A stretch of 64,000 bases of DNA from R-RK-3 sp031399085 (GTDB lineage Bacteria; Pseudomonadota; Alphaproteobacteria; Rhizobiales; Rhodomicrobiaceae): assembly GCA_031399085.1 (NCBI GenBank), contig JANNOQ010000033.1, positions 401,771 through 465,770 of the forward strand, written 5' to 3'. Below the pieces are notes generated by a model. That model had not been told where the DNA came from. It saw only the letters and a list, made by a program, of their open reading frames with translations, and did no database searches. The position numbers were made by a program, and so were the translations under genes. Shown here piece after piece: positions 44,961-53,745 of this stretch (the stretch's first letter is position 1; every line of letters begins with the position of its first letter).

Positions 44961-45308
44961 ATGATCGGGCCGGGATCGAATGTACGGGTCTATCTGGCCT
45001 GCGGCCTCACGGACATGCGCAAGGGCATCGACGGTCTCGCCGCTCTGGTTCAGAGCGGATTGCATCAGAAGCCGACCTCGGGCGCTGTGTTCGCATTCCG
45101 GGGACTGCGCGGCGACCGGATCAAGCTGCTGACCTGGGACGGGCAAGGCTTTTGCCTCTATTACACGGTGCTCGAGAAGGGCCGCTTTCCCTGGCCGTCG
45201 GGGACCGACGGCACGGCGCGGCTGACCAGCGCGCAGCTTGCCATGCTGTGGGAAGGTATCGACTGGCGGCGGCCATCCTGGTCTTCGCCGCCGGTGAGGA
45301 CGGCATAG
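44961..45308 (+). CDS. tnpB: IS66 accessory protein TnpB
   Basis: The 115-residue protein shows the IS66 Orf2 pattern RVYLACGLTDMRKGIDGLAA, then DRIKLLTWDGQGFCLYYTVL and EKGRFPWP. It is needed with TnpA and TnpC for transposition, though its biochemical role is unclear. GGAGGAGG lies before the ATG. The length is normal. Confidence 0.93.
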   Translation: MIGPGSNVRVYLACGLTDMRKGIDGLAALVQSGLHQKPTSGAVFAFRGLRGDRIKLLTWDGQGFCLYYTVLEKGRFPWPSGTDGTARLTSAQLAMLWEGIDWRRPSWSSPPVRTA

Positions 45309-45348
45309 CGCGGTTGCCCACCGCCCGGCAAATCAGCGACAAGAGCTG

Positions 45349-46923
45349 ATGAGCCGAGCCGCCACCGATCTGCCTGACGACATCGAGACGCTCCGCGCGA
45401 TCATCTGCGCGCAGGCTTTACAACTGGCCGCTCAGGCCGAGCGCCTGCTCTCGCGCGACACGCTGATCGAGAAGCTGAAGGCGCAGCTGGCGGTGCTGAA
45501 GCGGGCGCGCTTCGGGGCCTCCTCGGAGAAGATCGAGCGCACTATCGCGCAGCTGGAGCTCGCGCTGGAGGACATCGAAGCCGCAGCCGCCGAGACCGCG
45601 CCGCCGATCTCCCTGGCGACAGCGCGCAATGACGCGCCGAAGACCAAACCCGCACGCCAGCCTTTGCCCGATCATCTGCCGCGCCATGAGGTGGTGCATG
45701 ACGCAGGCGCATGCGCCTGCCCGACCTGCGGCGGCCGCGATTTCCTCAAGGCCGGCGTCGCGGTCAGCGAGATGCTCGACTATGTGCCGGCCTCTTTTCG
45801 GATGCTGCGCCACGTCCAGTCGCGGCTCGTCTGCAAAGGCTGCGACACTGCGATCACCGCTGCGATGCCCTCGCCGCCGATCGAGCGCGGCAAGCCATCA
45901 CCCGGGCTGATCGCTCATGTCCTCACGGCTAAATATTGCGATCACCTGCCGCTCTACCGCCAATCCGAGATCTATGCCCGCGAGGGCATCGACCTTGCCC
46001 GCTCCACCATGGCTGACTGGGTCGGCAAGGCCAGCGCCCTGCTGGCGCCGCTGATCGCCGCCCTGCGCAGCCATGTGTTCGCCGGCGACCGGCTGCACGG
46101 CGACGATACGCCGGTCCCTGTTCTGGAGCCGGGGCGCGGCAAGACAAAGACCGGGCGGTTGTGGACCTATGTTCGCGACGGTCGCCCCTGTGCCGATGAG
46201 ACGCCGCCGGCGGTCTGCTACTTCTACAGTCCCGACCGCAAGGGCGATCATCCGCGTGCCCATCTCAAGGCCTTCCGCGGCATCCTCCACGCCGACGGCT
46301 ATGCCGGCTTCAAGGAGCTCTACGAGGCCAAGACGCCAGGCGAGGCGCCTGCGATCCAGGAGGCGGCCTGCATGGCCCATGTCCGGCGCAAGTTCTTCGA
46401 CCTGACTTCGAGCCCGGCGCCGGTCGCGGAAGAGGCGCTGAGAAGGATCGGAGCGCTTTACGATATCGAGAGGGCGATCCGCGGATCACCGCCCGAGCGG
46501 CGCCGGGCCGTCCGTCTGGAGCAAAGCCGGCCGCGCTTTGATGCATTGCGAAAATGGCTGGACGAAACCTTGCCCGAACTGCCGCGCAAATCCGCCACCG
46601 CGGAGGCCATCCGCTACGCCCTGGCGCGCTGGCAGGCGCTCGGCCGCTTCCTCGACGACGGCACCGTCGAGATCGACAACAATACCGCCGAGCGCTCGAT
46701 CCGGCCCATTGCCCTCGGACGCAAGAACTGGCTGTTCGCCGGCTCGGACAAGGGCGGCGAGCGCGCCGCCGGCGTCCTGTCGCTGATCGAGAGCGCCAAG
46801 CTCAACGGCATCGATCCGGAAGCCTATCTGCGCACCGTCCTCACCAAGATCGCAGACCATCCGATCTCCAGGATCGACGAACTCCTGCCGTGGAAGCTCG
46901 AAATCGGCACGGCAACTGCCTGA
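45349..46923 (+). CDS. tnpC: IS66 transposase TnpC
   Basis: The 524-residue transposase has an N-terminal leucine-rich coiled coil (LIEKLKAQLAVLKRARFGAS), a zinc-binding segment CPTCGGRDFLKAG with a second Cys pair in LVCKGCDTAI, and then the catalytic domain with LHGDDTPVPVLEPGRGKTKT, HADGYAGFKELYE and the IDNNTAERSIRPIALGRKNW block. The catalytic Asp and Glu residues of the DDE fold appear present and the frame is uninterrupted. It ends at the right inverted repeat. Confidence 0.95.
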   Translation: MSRAATDLPDDIETLRAIICAQALQLAAQAERLLSRDTLIEKLKAQLAVLKRARFGASSEKIERTIAQLELALEDIEAAAAETAPPISLATARNDAPKTKPARQPLPDHLPRHEVVHDAGACACPTCGGRDFLKAGVAVSEMLDYVPASFRMLRHVQSRLVCKGCDTAITAAMPSPPIERGKPSPGLIAHVLTAKYCDHLPLYRQSEIYAREGIDLARSTMADWVGKASALLAPLIAALRSHVFAGDRLHGDDTPVPVLEPGRGKTKTGRLWTYVRDGRPCADETPPAVCYFYSPDRKGDHPRAHLKAFRGILHADGYAGFKELYEAKTPGEAPAIQEAACMAHVRRKFFDLTSSPAPVAEEALRRIGALYDIERAIRGSPPERRRAVRLEQSRPRFDALRKWLDETLPELPRKSATAEAIRYALARWQALGRFLDDGTVEIDNNTAERSIRPIALGRKNWLFAGSDKGGERAAGVLSLIESAKLNGIDPEAYLRTVLTKIADHPISRIDELLPWKLEIGTATA

Positions 46924-46935
46924 CCGGACGCTTAC

Positions 46936-47679
46936 GCTGAATCGAGATGACACATCGCTGGATTACGGGGAAGGGTGACGGGATGATGACGTTTTCATCA
47001 AGGAGGTGAGCGATGAACGCGCCGATCATCGCGAGGCTCCCGTGACGCATCCGCCAATCAGCACCCTGTGCACCGTTCCGGTGGCCGACATCAGGGCGGC
47101 TCTGGAAGCAATGACCTGCCAGGAGGATCTGACGAAATCGCAGTAGGGCGTGTAACCGATGCGCTTGGGCACGACTTCCGTTAGAACAATGCGTTTATGC
47201 GGCGGTGGAGCTGTTGGCGAAAGTCGAATGTGATCACGGCGAGCGGTAGTTTCTAAAGATTCTTCAAAGCCAGCGCGGTCATCCGTTTTGGAAGCGGCGA
47301 ACGTCTATGGCATGCGCGGGTTGGGTCGCCTCGCGGATGACGGCAAAACCTTTGGCAAGGCATTCACTCACGAGCCTGCCTGAACCTATGTGATTGTCCG
47401 GTGTGCGCTTTGCCGAAAAGCGCAAACGCTAAGACAAAAAGGCAGGTTTCGCTGAGCGATTCCGCAATAGCTCGTTGATTCCTGCACGCCTTTTCCCGGC
47501 TTTCCGCATCGCCGCAAACATAGCTCCCGCGCTAGTCTTAGCCTTGGTTAAAATGACAAAGCCACCAAGTCTTCGAGGCTGACCCCCAGTTCATCAAGCG
47601 ATTATCAACCGAGCAGACATATTTGCTCGACGCTTGCGGCTGGCATTTTCCCGAAGCCCGTGGCGGAAAGAAGACTGCT
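46936..47679. other. 744-bp stretch between IS66 and the hydrolase gene
   Basis: A strong AAGGAGGTGAGCG ribosome-site-like sequence at 46999-47011 precedes an 11-codon frame (MNAPIIARLP, 47012-47044). Further on there are only short interrupted frames. This looks like decayed coding DNA without an identifiable parent. Confidence 0.4.
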
Positions 47680-48600
47680 ATGGAGCGCAAAGCTGTATCC
47701 CGGGACGGAACCGAGATCGCCTTCGAGGTCGAGGGCTCCGGCCCGCCGCTTGTTCTCCTTCATGGCTTTGCCGCAAACCGGCATTGCTGGCGCGAGAAAG
47801 GTTATGTCGACAGATTGGCCGCTGCGGGCAGGCAAATCATCCTCATTGACGCGCGCGGGCATGGAAGCAGCGGAAAGCCTCATCATGCCGCTTATTACGT
47901 TGACCACAAACGTGCTCAGGATACGATCGCCGTTCTCGATCAGCTCGGCCTTCGCTCGGCCGATTTGCACGGCTTTTCGATGGGCGGCTGGAACGCGCTT
48001 GCCACCGCACGAACGTATCCCGGCCGGGTGCGTAGCCTGATCATCAACGGCGCCCATGGCTGTGCCCAAAGCCTGCAGCCTTTTCGGGATGCGCTGGACA
48101 AAGGAATGGAGGGGTGGATTGCTCATCTCGAGCACGAATGCGGCCTCTCCCTTGGTCCCAGACGCCGGGCGCAACTTCTCAGCAATGACGAGAAAGCCTT
48201 GAAAGCCTGCACGGCGGAAGACAGGCGCAATCTCGCGGGAGATTTGCGGGATCTGTGGTTTCCGTCGCTGATATTATGCGGTGAAGACGAACCATTTCTC
48301 GAAGCGGCTAAGATTTTTGCAAAAGTCATGCACGGCGCGTTCGCAGTGCTGCGCGGCAAGAACCACTCGGCGGCTTTCGCGGCCAAGAACGAGGTTTGCG
48401 ACGCGCTGCTCGATTTCCTCGACGAACTCGATCATGGACGGTTTTCACGGCTGGTTCGAGACGAGCGCAATGCAGATGCCGTCACTGGCGAATGCGTCGA
48501 CGCCTGCGCTCCGAACGCCGTGGGGGTACAGAAGAAGCATGCCAACCCCATGGCAAGCAATGATATGCCGCTGTATCACCGTCTGGCGAATAATACTTAG
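47680..48600 (+). CDS. alpha/beta hydrolase
   Basis: The 306-residue protein has the alpha/beta-hydrolase fold: the oxyanion loop LVLLHGFAANRHCW, DARGHGSSGKP, the nucleophile elbow LHGFSMGGWNALATA with Ser, LILCGEDEPFLEAA with the acidic residue, and GKNHSAAFAAK with His. The reaction cannot be predicted. About 50 extra residues after the fold (from RFSRLVRDERNA) have no obvious counterpart and may come from read-through of a changed 3' end. The ATG at 47680 has GGAAAG upstream and matches the family start. Confidence 0.8.
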   Translation: MERKAVSRDGTEIAFEVEGSGPPLVLLHGFAANRHCWREKGYVDRLAAAGRQIILIDARGHGSSGKPHHAAYYVDHKRAQDTIAVLDQLGLRSADLHGFSMGGWNALATARTYPGRVRSLIINGAHGCAQSLQPFRDALDKGMEGWIAHLEHECGLSLGPRRRAQLLSNDEKALKACTAEDRRNLAGDLRDLWFPSLILCGEDEPFLEAAKIFAKVMHGAFAVLRGKNHSAAFAAKNEVCDALLDFLDELDHGRFSRLVRDERNADAVTGECVDACAPNAVGVQKKHANPMASNDMPLYHRLANNT

Positions 48601-48767
48601 GTTACATTAATCATTTGGCGCGAAAAACAAAAATTCAAACTAAATCCGAATATTCTGCGGGTGCAGCCCGAGCTTTGTAATGGGCGTTGCTGCGCGTGTG
48701 GGGATTCCAAATCATTTGTTGCCTACGGATGGCGGCCAGCTAGTCCAACTTCAAAGACGAGGGAAGA

Positions 48768-49637
48768 ATGATCGAAAACCGTTTAGACGGCCATTTGCCG
48801 CCGATCACGGCTTATGATGCAATCCAGAACGTGCCCAAATGCGATATCGCATGGGAGTTTCTGCGCCGCAATAGCGATTACGGCAGCGACGTCGAGCGTT
48901 TCGGCTCCAACGCGATCATCAGAGATCGGGATTGGCACGGCATTGCGGTCTATCGGCAGATACGGATCTGTGCGACGGCGGCACGCTGGGGCCTTATTGG
49001 ATTGTGCTCTCCGAATGAGGCAGCGCCGGTCCAGAATTTGTTCTGGGCGATAGATCACGCCGGCATTCCGCCGTCGTTGCTAACGGTGAACGGCAATGGC
49101 GAGACGGCGGCGACCCTCATTCGTACCAAGCCGCGTTTCTTGATCGATATTCAGAATAGAGCAACGCTGCATTTACGCATTGGAGGGACGGCGGTCAGGC
49201 TGTCCGTTTCGAACGAGACAGCTTTGCAGCACGGTACTGATCTCGCCTTCGTGATTAGTCACCGTGAGGCGCTCCAAAGCGTCGAAGGCATGTTGCGCGC
49301 GCTGCGCAAAATGGAAGATCCGCCGGTCTGGACAGCGCAACGCCTTTCACTCCGCGATGCATTGATTGCGTTCGATAGAAAAAATGCCGGCCAGTGCTAT
49401 CGCGACATTGCGCGCCAGCTACTTGGCGATGCGCGGGTGGAAAAGGAATGGCAGATCGGCCATACGGTACTCAAAGACCGAATCAGGCGGGCGGTCAAAC
49501 GAGGCGACAAGCTAGTCGGCGGCGGCTATCGGGTGTTTCTCTCCTCAAGCGCCCCAATGCTGGAAAATTCTTCGCGCCGGTGGGATCCAGCTGCGGATGT
49601 GACGCCTGCTGCTCGCCATCCTGGTGGCGTTTGCTAG
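48768..49637 (+). CDS. DUF6499-DUF2285 protein, FseA-like transfer activator
   Basis: The 289-residue protein starts with a short domain (KCDIAWEFLRRNSDYGSDV), as in DUF6499. It ends with a DUF2285 helix-turn-helix domain: SLRDALIAFDRKNAGQCYRD, IARQLLGDARVEKEWQIG, LKDRIRRAVKRG and GGGYRVFL. In the rhizobial element ICEMlSym, DUF2285 proteins form the activator FseA, which switches on excision and transfer genes. Here both parts are in one frame, with rdfS-like and traF genes immediately downstream, as expected for its targets. A tail of about 30 residues follows the domain. GAGGGAAGA precedes the ATG. Confidence 0.8.
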   Translation: MIENRLDGHLPPITAYDAIQNVPKCDIAWEFLRRNSDYGSDVERFGSNAIIRDRDWHGIAVYRQIRICATAARWGLIGLCSPNEAAPVQNLFWAIDHAGIPPSLLTVNGNGETAATLIRTKPRFLIDIQNRATLHLRIGGTAVRLSVSNETALQHGTDLAFVISHREALQSVEGMLRALRKMEDPPVWTAQRLSLRDALIAFDRKNAGQCYRDIARQLLGDARVEKEWQIGHTVLKDRIRRAVKRGDKLVGGGYRVFLSSSAPMLENSSRRWDPAADVTPAARHPGGVC

Positions 49638-49714
49638 AATGACACGACGCCACTCCCCACCACAGTAAAAAAACCAGACACTGAAACACATCCAAGATCA
49701 CGAGGTGTGTTTTC

Positions 49715-49924
49715 ATGACGACAGAATTTGAATCTCCGTATCTCACTCCGAAAGAAACGGCATTCTTCTTGCGGCTCAAACGCCGGACTCTCGATAATAT
49801 GCGCTGGCTCGGCTATGGCCCGCGCTTCCGCAAGCATGGCGGCCGCATTCTCTATCATCGCGACGACGTGACCGCCTGGTCTGACGCGAGGCGCAGAAAG
49901 TCGACATCTGGCGAACGTGACTGA
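49715..49924 (+). CDS. AlpA/RdfS-type excisionase (recombination directionality factor)
   Basis: The 69-residue protein is a winged helix of the MerR/AlpA (HTH_17) class: YLTPKETAFFLRLKRRTLDN, then MRWLGYGPRFRKHGGRILYH and RDDVTAWSDARR. Such proteins act as excisionases or directionality factors for tyrosine integrases, and RdfS of rhizobial elements is the closest known role given the traF gene overlapping its end by 8 bp and the DUF2285 activator upstream. The integrase itself is not in the window. Confidence 0.75.
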   Translation: MTTEFESPYLTPKETAFFLRLKRRTLDNMRWLGYGPRFRKHGGRILYHRDDVTAWSDARRRKSTSGERD

Positions 49925-50420
49925 ACATCCAAGCCGTGCGCGCAGAATTGTCACGATTATCGCAGCCGGATTGGGATTGTTGGCTTGCCAAGCTGCGGTG
50001 GCGCCGAAATTCTATCTCAATGCCTCGCCCAGTGCTCCTCGCGGCGTTTATGTCCTCTCGTCCGAAACCCGATATGAACGCGGCGACCTTGTCATTGCCG
50101 CGTTGCCGCCCGGCGCCGCCTCGTTGGCGGCCTGGCGCGGTTATCTTGCCTCCGGCATCCCGGTTCTGAAGCGCGTTTCCGGTTTGAGGGGCGATCGTGT
50201 TTGCCGTGACGGTCTTTTGATCCGTGTCAGGGGCCGCATCGCCGCCACGGCAAAACTCGCCGACGCTATGGGGCGCAGCCTGCCAGTTTGGAAGGGGTGT
50301 CGACGACTTGGGGAAGACGACGTCTTTCTGCTGGGCGATCATCCCGACAGTTTCGACGGCCGCTATTTCGGACTGCTCAAGCGCAAACACATCATTGGCA
50401 AGGCAACCCAGCTTTGGTGA
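49917..50420 (+). CDS. traF: TraF-type S26 signal peptidase
   Basis: The 167-residue protein begins with a membrane segment (IVTIIAAGLGLLACQAAVA), then APKFYLNASPSAPRGVYVLS with the catalytic Ser, KRVSGLRGDRVCRDGLLIRV with the Lys region, and the C-terminal DVFLLGDHPDSFDGRYFG. TraF processes conjugative pilin. The GTG start at 49917 overlaps the excisionase gene, so the two are translated together. Confidence 0.88.
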   Translation: MTEHPSRARRIVTIIAAGLGLLACQAAVAPKFYLNASPSAPRGVYVLSSETRYERGDLVIAALPPGAASLAAWRGYLASGIPVLKRVSGLRGDRVCRDGLLIRVRGRIAATAKLADAMGRSLPVWKGCRRLGEDDVFLLGDHPDSFDGRYFGLLKRKHIIGKATQLW

Positions 50421-50447
50421 TGGGCCGGCGCACCTGTTGAAGCACGA

Positions 50448-50852
50448 TTACGGCAGCGTTTTTATCGCGGCGTCGACAAGGCAAAGACAGGTCGCGAGCC
50501 GCTCCCGCAGCTGCCCTAGCGCTGTTCGCGGCTTGTCTTCTAGACCGAGCATCTTCTCATCGAGACAGATACGACACAGGCTTGTCAAATCGGTATCCGC
50601 CAAAACACCTTTCGTTCTAGCCTCGGCGATCACGGCCTCGGAAAAACCCATCGGATCCAATGTCACCGTGCCGTCGGGGCGCACAACGACCTCGAACCTG
50701 GCCTTTTCCAGAACCGCGCGCTCGACCATCTCGCCATCGATCACAAGCATAATGTCACCAGCGGGATCGTTATGACGGGCGCAATAAGCGTCTTCCCCGC
50801 CGTCCTGGCATGGACCAAATTGATTTACTCGCCGCAGTGAACTGCGTGACAT
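50448..50852 (-). CDS. conserved-looking protein of unknown function, 134 residues
   Basis: The protein begins MSRSSLRRVNQFGPCQDGGE and contains several Cys and His residues (CARHND, CRICLDE) and a beta-rich middle (MLVIDGEMVERAVLEKARFE). An excellent GGAGGAACG site precedes the ATG at 50852. It is convergent with traF, ending 27 bp from it. I recognise no family; the position in the element's control region suggests a role tied to the element. Confidence 0.6.
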   Translation of the reverse strand: MSRSSLRRVNQFGPCQDGGEDAYCARHNDPAGDIMLVIDGEMVERAVLEKARFEVVVRPDGTVTLDPMGFSEAVIAEARTKGVLADTDLTSLCRICLDEKMLGLEDKPRTALGQLRERLATCLCLVDAAIKTLP

Positions 50853-51133
50853 GCACGTTCCTCCATTCAAGGCTTTGCATTTGCAAATTGCGTAATGCAT
50901 TCTTGGCGTGAATTACCATAACTTTCGTGGGAGCCGCCTCCAACCGTGCTCCCTATTGCGATCGTGAAAAGCCATTGTGGCCCTGCGAGCACATTCGTTG
51001 GCGGCAGTCGGGCCTTTAACGGCGGAGCCCCGCGTGGCGGATTTAAGAGTGAGAGGATGATTGGGGTTTTGGGTGACGAGGCTGAAAGTGAGAGGAGAGT
51101 GGCTCCTCCCCGGCTCGTCAGGAGACCTCAACC

Positions 51134-53212
51134 ATGGCTCAGGCCAAACTGACGCTTCATGCATCCCGGGACATTCCCCTCAATAAGCTCGTTCTGTCTC
51201 AGGCCAATGTCCGGCGTGAGAAGGCCGGACAATCGATTGAAATGCTCGCCGCCGATATCGAACGCCGTGGCTTGCTGCAATCCTTGAGCGTCCGCCCGCT
51301 CTTGGACGCTGATCGCAAGGAGACCGGCATGTTCGAAGTCCCTGCCGGCGGACGCCGCTTCAAGGCGCTGCAGTTCCTTGTCAAACAGAAGAAGCTGTCG
51401 AAGTCCGCTTCCATCCCCTGCATCGTCAAAACGGATGGGCTCGCCGAGGAAGACAGCCTTGCCGAAAACGTCATGCGCGAGGCGCTGCACCCGCTCGATC
51501 AATTCCGCGCCTTCCAGACGCTCGCCGAGGCCGGGCAAGGGCTGGAAGCAATTGCGGCGACCTTCGGTGTCACCGCCGCGGTCGTCCGCCAGCGTCTGAA
51601 ACTTGCCGCCGCCAGCCCGAAACTGCTCGAGGCGTACGTGGCGGACGAGCTGACCCTCGACCAATTGATGGCGTTTTGCGTCAGCGACGATCACCGGCGT
51701 CAGGAGGACGTGTGGGCGCGTCTTTCCAACTCCTACAACCGCGAACCCTACGCGATCCGCCGCATGCTGACCGAGGGCGCCGTGCGAGGCAATGATCGCC
51801 GGGCGCGTTTGGTCGGTGCGGAAGTCTATGAAAAAGCCGGCGGCGTCATCTTGCGGGATCTGTTCAGCACGGACGAGGACGGCTGGTTCGCCGATGCCGC
51901 TCTGCTCGATCGGCTCACCCTCGAAAGGCTGCAAGCGAAAGCCGACGAGATCAAATGCGAGGGCTGGAAATGGACGCAAGCCACGATCGATTTCCCCTAT
52001 TCGGATCGCTATCGCTACCGGCAGATTGCGGGCGTGGAACAGTCCCTCAGCGATGAGGACCAACATCAACATCATGCCCTGCAAGCCGAATATGAACAGA
52101 TTCAGGAAAGGCATGACGGTGCGGAGGAACTTTCAGCGAGCGAGGCCAAGCGGCTCGACGAGCTTGAAGCGGCCCTCTCCAGGTTCGACGAACGTCCACT
52201 TGTTTACGAGCCTGCGGACATGGCCTATGCCGGCGTCATCGTCAGCCTGTCCCACGATGGACAAATGCGCATCGAGCGCGGCTTCGTCAGGCAGGAGGAC
52301 GACCCGCAACGCTGCGGAACTTCGGGCGCCGACCAGGCAACGCACAACGATGGCGGCGAACGCAGCAACGCCCAAGCGCCGGCCCTTCCGGCGAACGGCG
52401 GTGTTCGATCCGATGTGGCGGACGAGACCGAAACGGCCCCAGCCGTCTTGTCCGACCGCCTCATGGAAGAGCTCACCGCCTGCCGGACGCTGGCCTTGCG
52501 TGACGCGCTGGCCGCCGACCCGGAGATCGCCCTGCTGTCCGTCCTGCACACATTTTGTCTGAAGTTGTTTTACGTCCGCGTCCACGCTGAAAGCTGTCTC
52601 GAAATCGATATCAGGGAAGCCGGCCTCGATCGCCATGCCGCCGCGGTCGGCTCCATGCCTATCCAGGAGCGCTTCGAGGGGCGCCGTCAGCATTGGCAAA
52701 GCCGACTTCCAGTCGATCCCATCGATTTGTGGGACGCGCTCTTCGCGTTCGACGCAAGCGAGCGATCGGATCTGTTCGCCTTCTCAGCGGCGCTGACCGT
52801 CAATGCGGTTCACGATGTTCACGCAAGCCGCGGCAGCAGCGGGCGCCCAGCCGACCGGCTCGCCCAAGCGCTCAAACTCGATATGACCGGTGCCGGCTGG
52901 CAGGCCACGGTGGAAAGCTATTTTGGCCGGGTGACCAAGGCGCAAATCTTGGATTGCGTCCGCGATGCAAGAGGCCCAGCCGCCGCCGATCTGATCGCGC
53001 ATCTGAAAAAATCCGACATGGCGCGCGAAGCGGAGCGGCTTTTGCAAGGGTCCGGATGGCTGCCTGAGCCGCTTCGCACTCGGAGCACCGAGGAGGAGGC
53101 GCAACGAACACCCCTACCGCAGAACGAAACGCCGGAGTTGCCCGCCTTTCTCGACGAAGACGATTTTGGCGAGAGCGCAGGGGCCAAGCCTTACGCGGTC
53201 GCGGCGGAATAA
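51134..53212 (+). CDS. ParB/RepB/Spo0J-family protein
   Basis: The 692-residue protein has a ParB N-terminal nuclease-like domain: IPLNKLVLSQANVRREKAGQ, then EVPAGGRRFKALQFLVKQKK and DSLAENVMREALHPLDQFRA. A KorB/ParB-type helix-turn-helix follows (AATFGVTAAVVRQRLKLAAA). The long C-terminal region is unlike plasmid ParB and includes acidic, low-complexity parts. Large ParB-like proteins of this sort are common in rhizobial plasmids and integrative elements, and no parA lies beside it, so a role other than partition is possible. AGGAG lies before the ATG. Confidence 0.85.
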   Translation: MAQAKLTLHASRDIPLNKLVLSQANVRREKAGQSIEMLAADIERRGLLQSLSVRPLLDADRKETGMFEVPAGGRRFKALQFLVKQKKLSKSASIPCIVKTDGLAEEDSLAENVMREALHPLDQFRAFQTLAEAGQGLEAIAATFGVTAAVVRQRLKLAAASPKLLEAYVADELTLDQLMAFCVSDDHRRQEDVWARLSNSYNREPYAIRRMLTEGAVRGNDRRARLVGAEVYEKAGGVILRDLFSTDEDGWFADAALLDRLTLERLQAKADEIKCEGWKWTQATIDFPYSDRYRYRQIAGVEQSLSDEDQHQHHALQAEYEQIQERHDGAEELSASEAKRLDELEAALSRFDERPLVYEPADMAYAGVIVSLSHDGQMRIERGFVRQEDDPQRCGTSGADQATHNDGGERSNAQAPALPANGGVRSDVADETETAPAVLSDRLMEELTACRTLALRDALAADPEIALLSVLHTFCLKLFYVRVHAESCLEIDIREAGLDRHAAAVGSMPIQERFEGRRQHWQSRLPVDPIDLWDALFAFDASERSDLFAFSAALTVNAVHDVHASRGSSGRPADRLAQALKLDMTGAGWQATVESYFGRVTKAQILDCVRDARGPAAADLIAHLKKSDMAREAERLLQGSGWLPEPLRTRSTEEEAQRTPLPQNETPELPAFLDEDDFGESAGAKPYAVAAE

Positions 53213-53243
53213 GCGCGCCAGCAACCCGTCACCTCTTCCCAAC

Positions 53244-53273
53244 CGGCCCGCCCTCGCGCGGGCCGTTTTCATT
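53244..53273 (+). terminator. intrinsic terminator after the ParB-like gene
   Basis: CGGCCCGC at 53244-53251 pairs with GCGGGCCG at 53258-53265, with a loop of 6, followed by TTTTCATTTT. It separates the ParB-like gene from the next gene, whose AGGAG site follows at once. Confidence 0.75.
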
Positions 53274-53288
53274 TTCAGGAGTCTATTG

Positions 53289-53672
53289 ATGAATTGGTAT
53301 TGGCCCTGCGCCTACGACGCCGAACAGAAGCGACGTTTTCATCGCGAGGCGCGCAAGCGTCTGAAACATCTCGCCACCGAACTCGGCTTTCCCACCGGCA
53401 GCTACGATTTGCGATCGAATCTCGGTGGCATCGCGGTGTCCGGCGAGATCACGCTGCATCATGAAACTGTTTACGTCCAGATCTGCCAACCCGCCACCGG
53501 CCATGACACCGGCATCATGATCCGGACGTGCCAAGGCCGCCTCGATTATGCAGGCGGCCGCAATCATTTTGAGCCGCTTCGGCGGCTCGACGACATCCCC
53601 GGCCTCGCGGCGCGTATGCGCGACGTCCTATGTGTTGCGATGCCGCCCCGAGCATGCCGCCGCTCTTCCTGA
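53289..53672 (+). CDS. unknown 127-residue protein of the element
   Basis: The protein starts MNWYWPCAYDAEQKRRFHRE, followed by a basic helix and a beta-rich half (GGIAVSGEITLHHETVYVQI). It is a frequent type of small protein between ParB-like and helicase genes of such elements, but its function is unknown. AGGAG lies 8 bases before the ATG, and the longer frame from 53166 overlaps the terminator and is not used. Confidence 0.65.
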   Translation: MNWYWPCAYDAEQKRRFHREARKRLKHLATELGFPTGSYDLRSNLGGIAVSGEITLHHETVYVQICQPATGHDTGIMIRTCQGRLDYAGGRNHFEPLRRLDDIPGLAARMRDVLCVAMPPRACRRSS

Positions 53673-53745
53673 CTTGATCGTCTCGCCATGGGGCACGGGA
53701 TCCCGCCGCCCCGAACGTCCTAAAAATCCTCTGGAGCCACACATC

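Larger units (their letters stand above)
44454..46935 (+). mobile_element. IS66-family insertion sequence
   Basis: The element carries the three IS66 genes in order on one strand, bounded by terminal inverted repeats: GTAAGCGTCCGGT at 44454-44466 and its exact complement at 46923-46935. The flanking 8-mers (TGAGCTGC left, GCTGAATC right) do not match, so no target duplication is seen; a deletion or recombination next to the element may have removed it. All three genes look intact. Confidence 0.9.

Noticed and set aside
49635..49720. A programmed frameshift between the DUF2285 gene and a second frame
   Set aside because: Both expected domains lie in one uninterrupted frame and no second DUF2285 frame follows.
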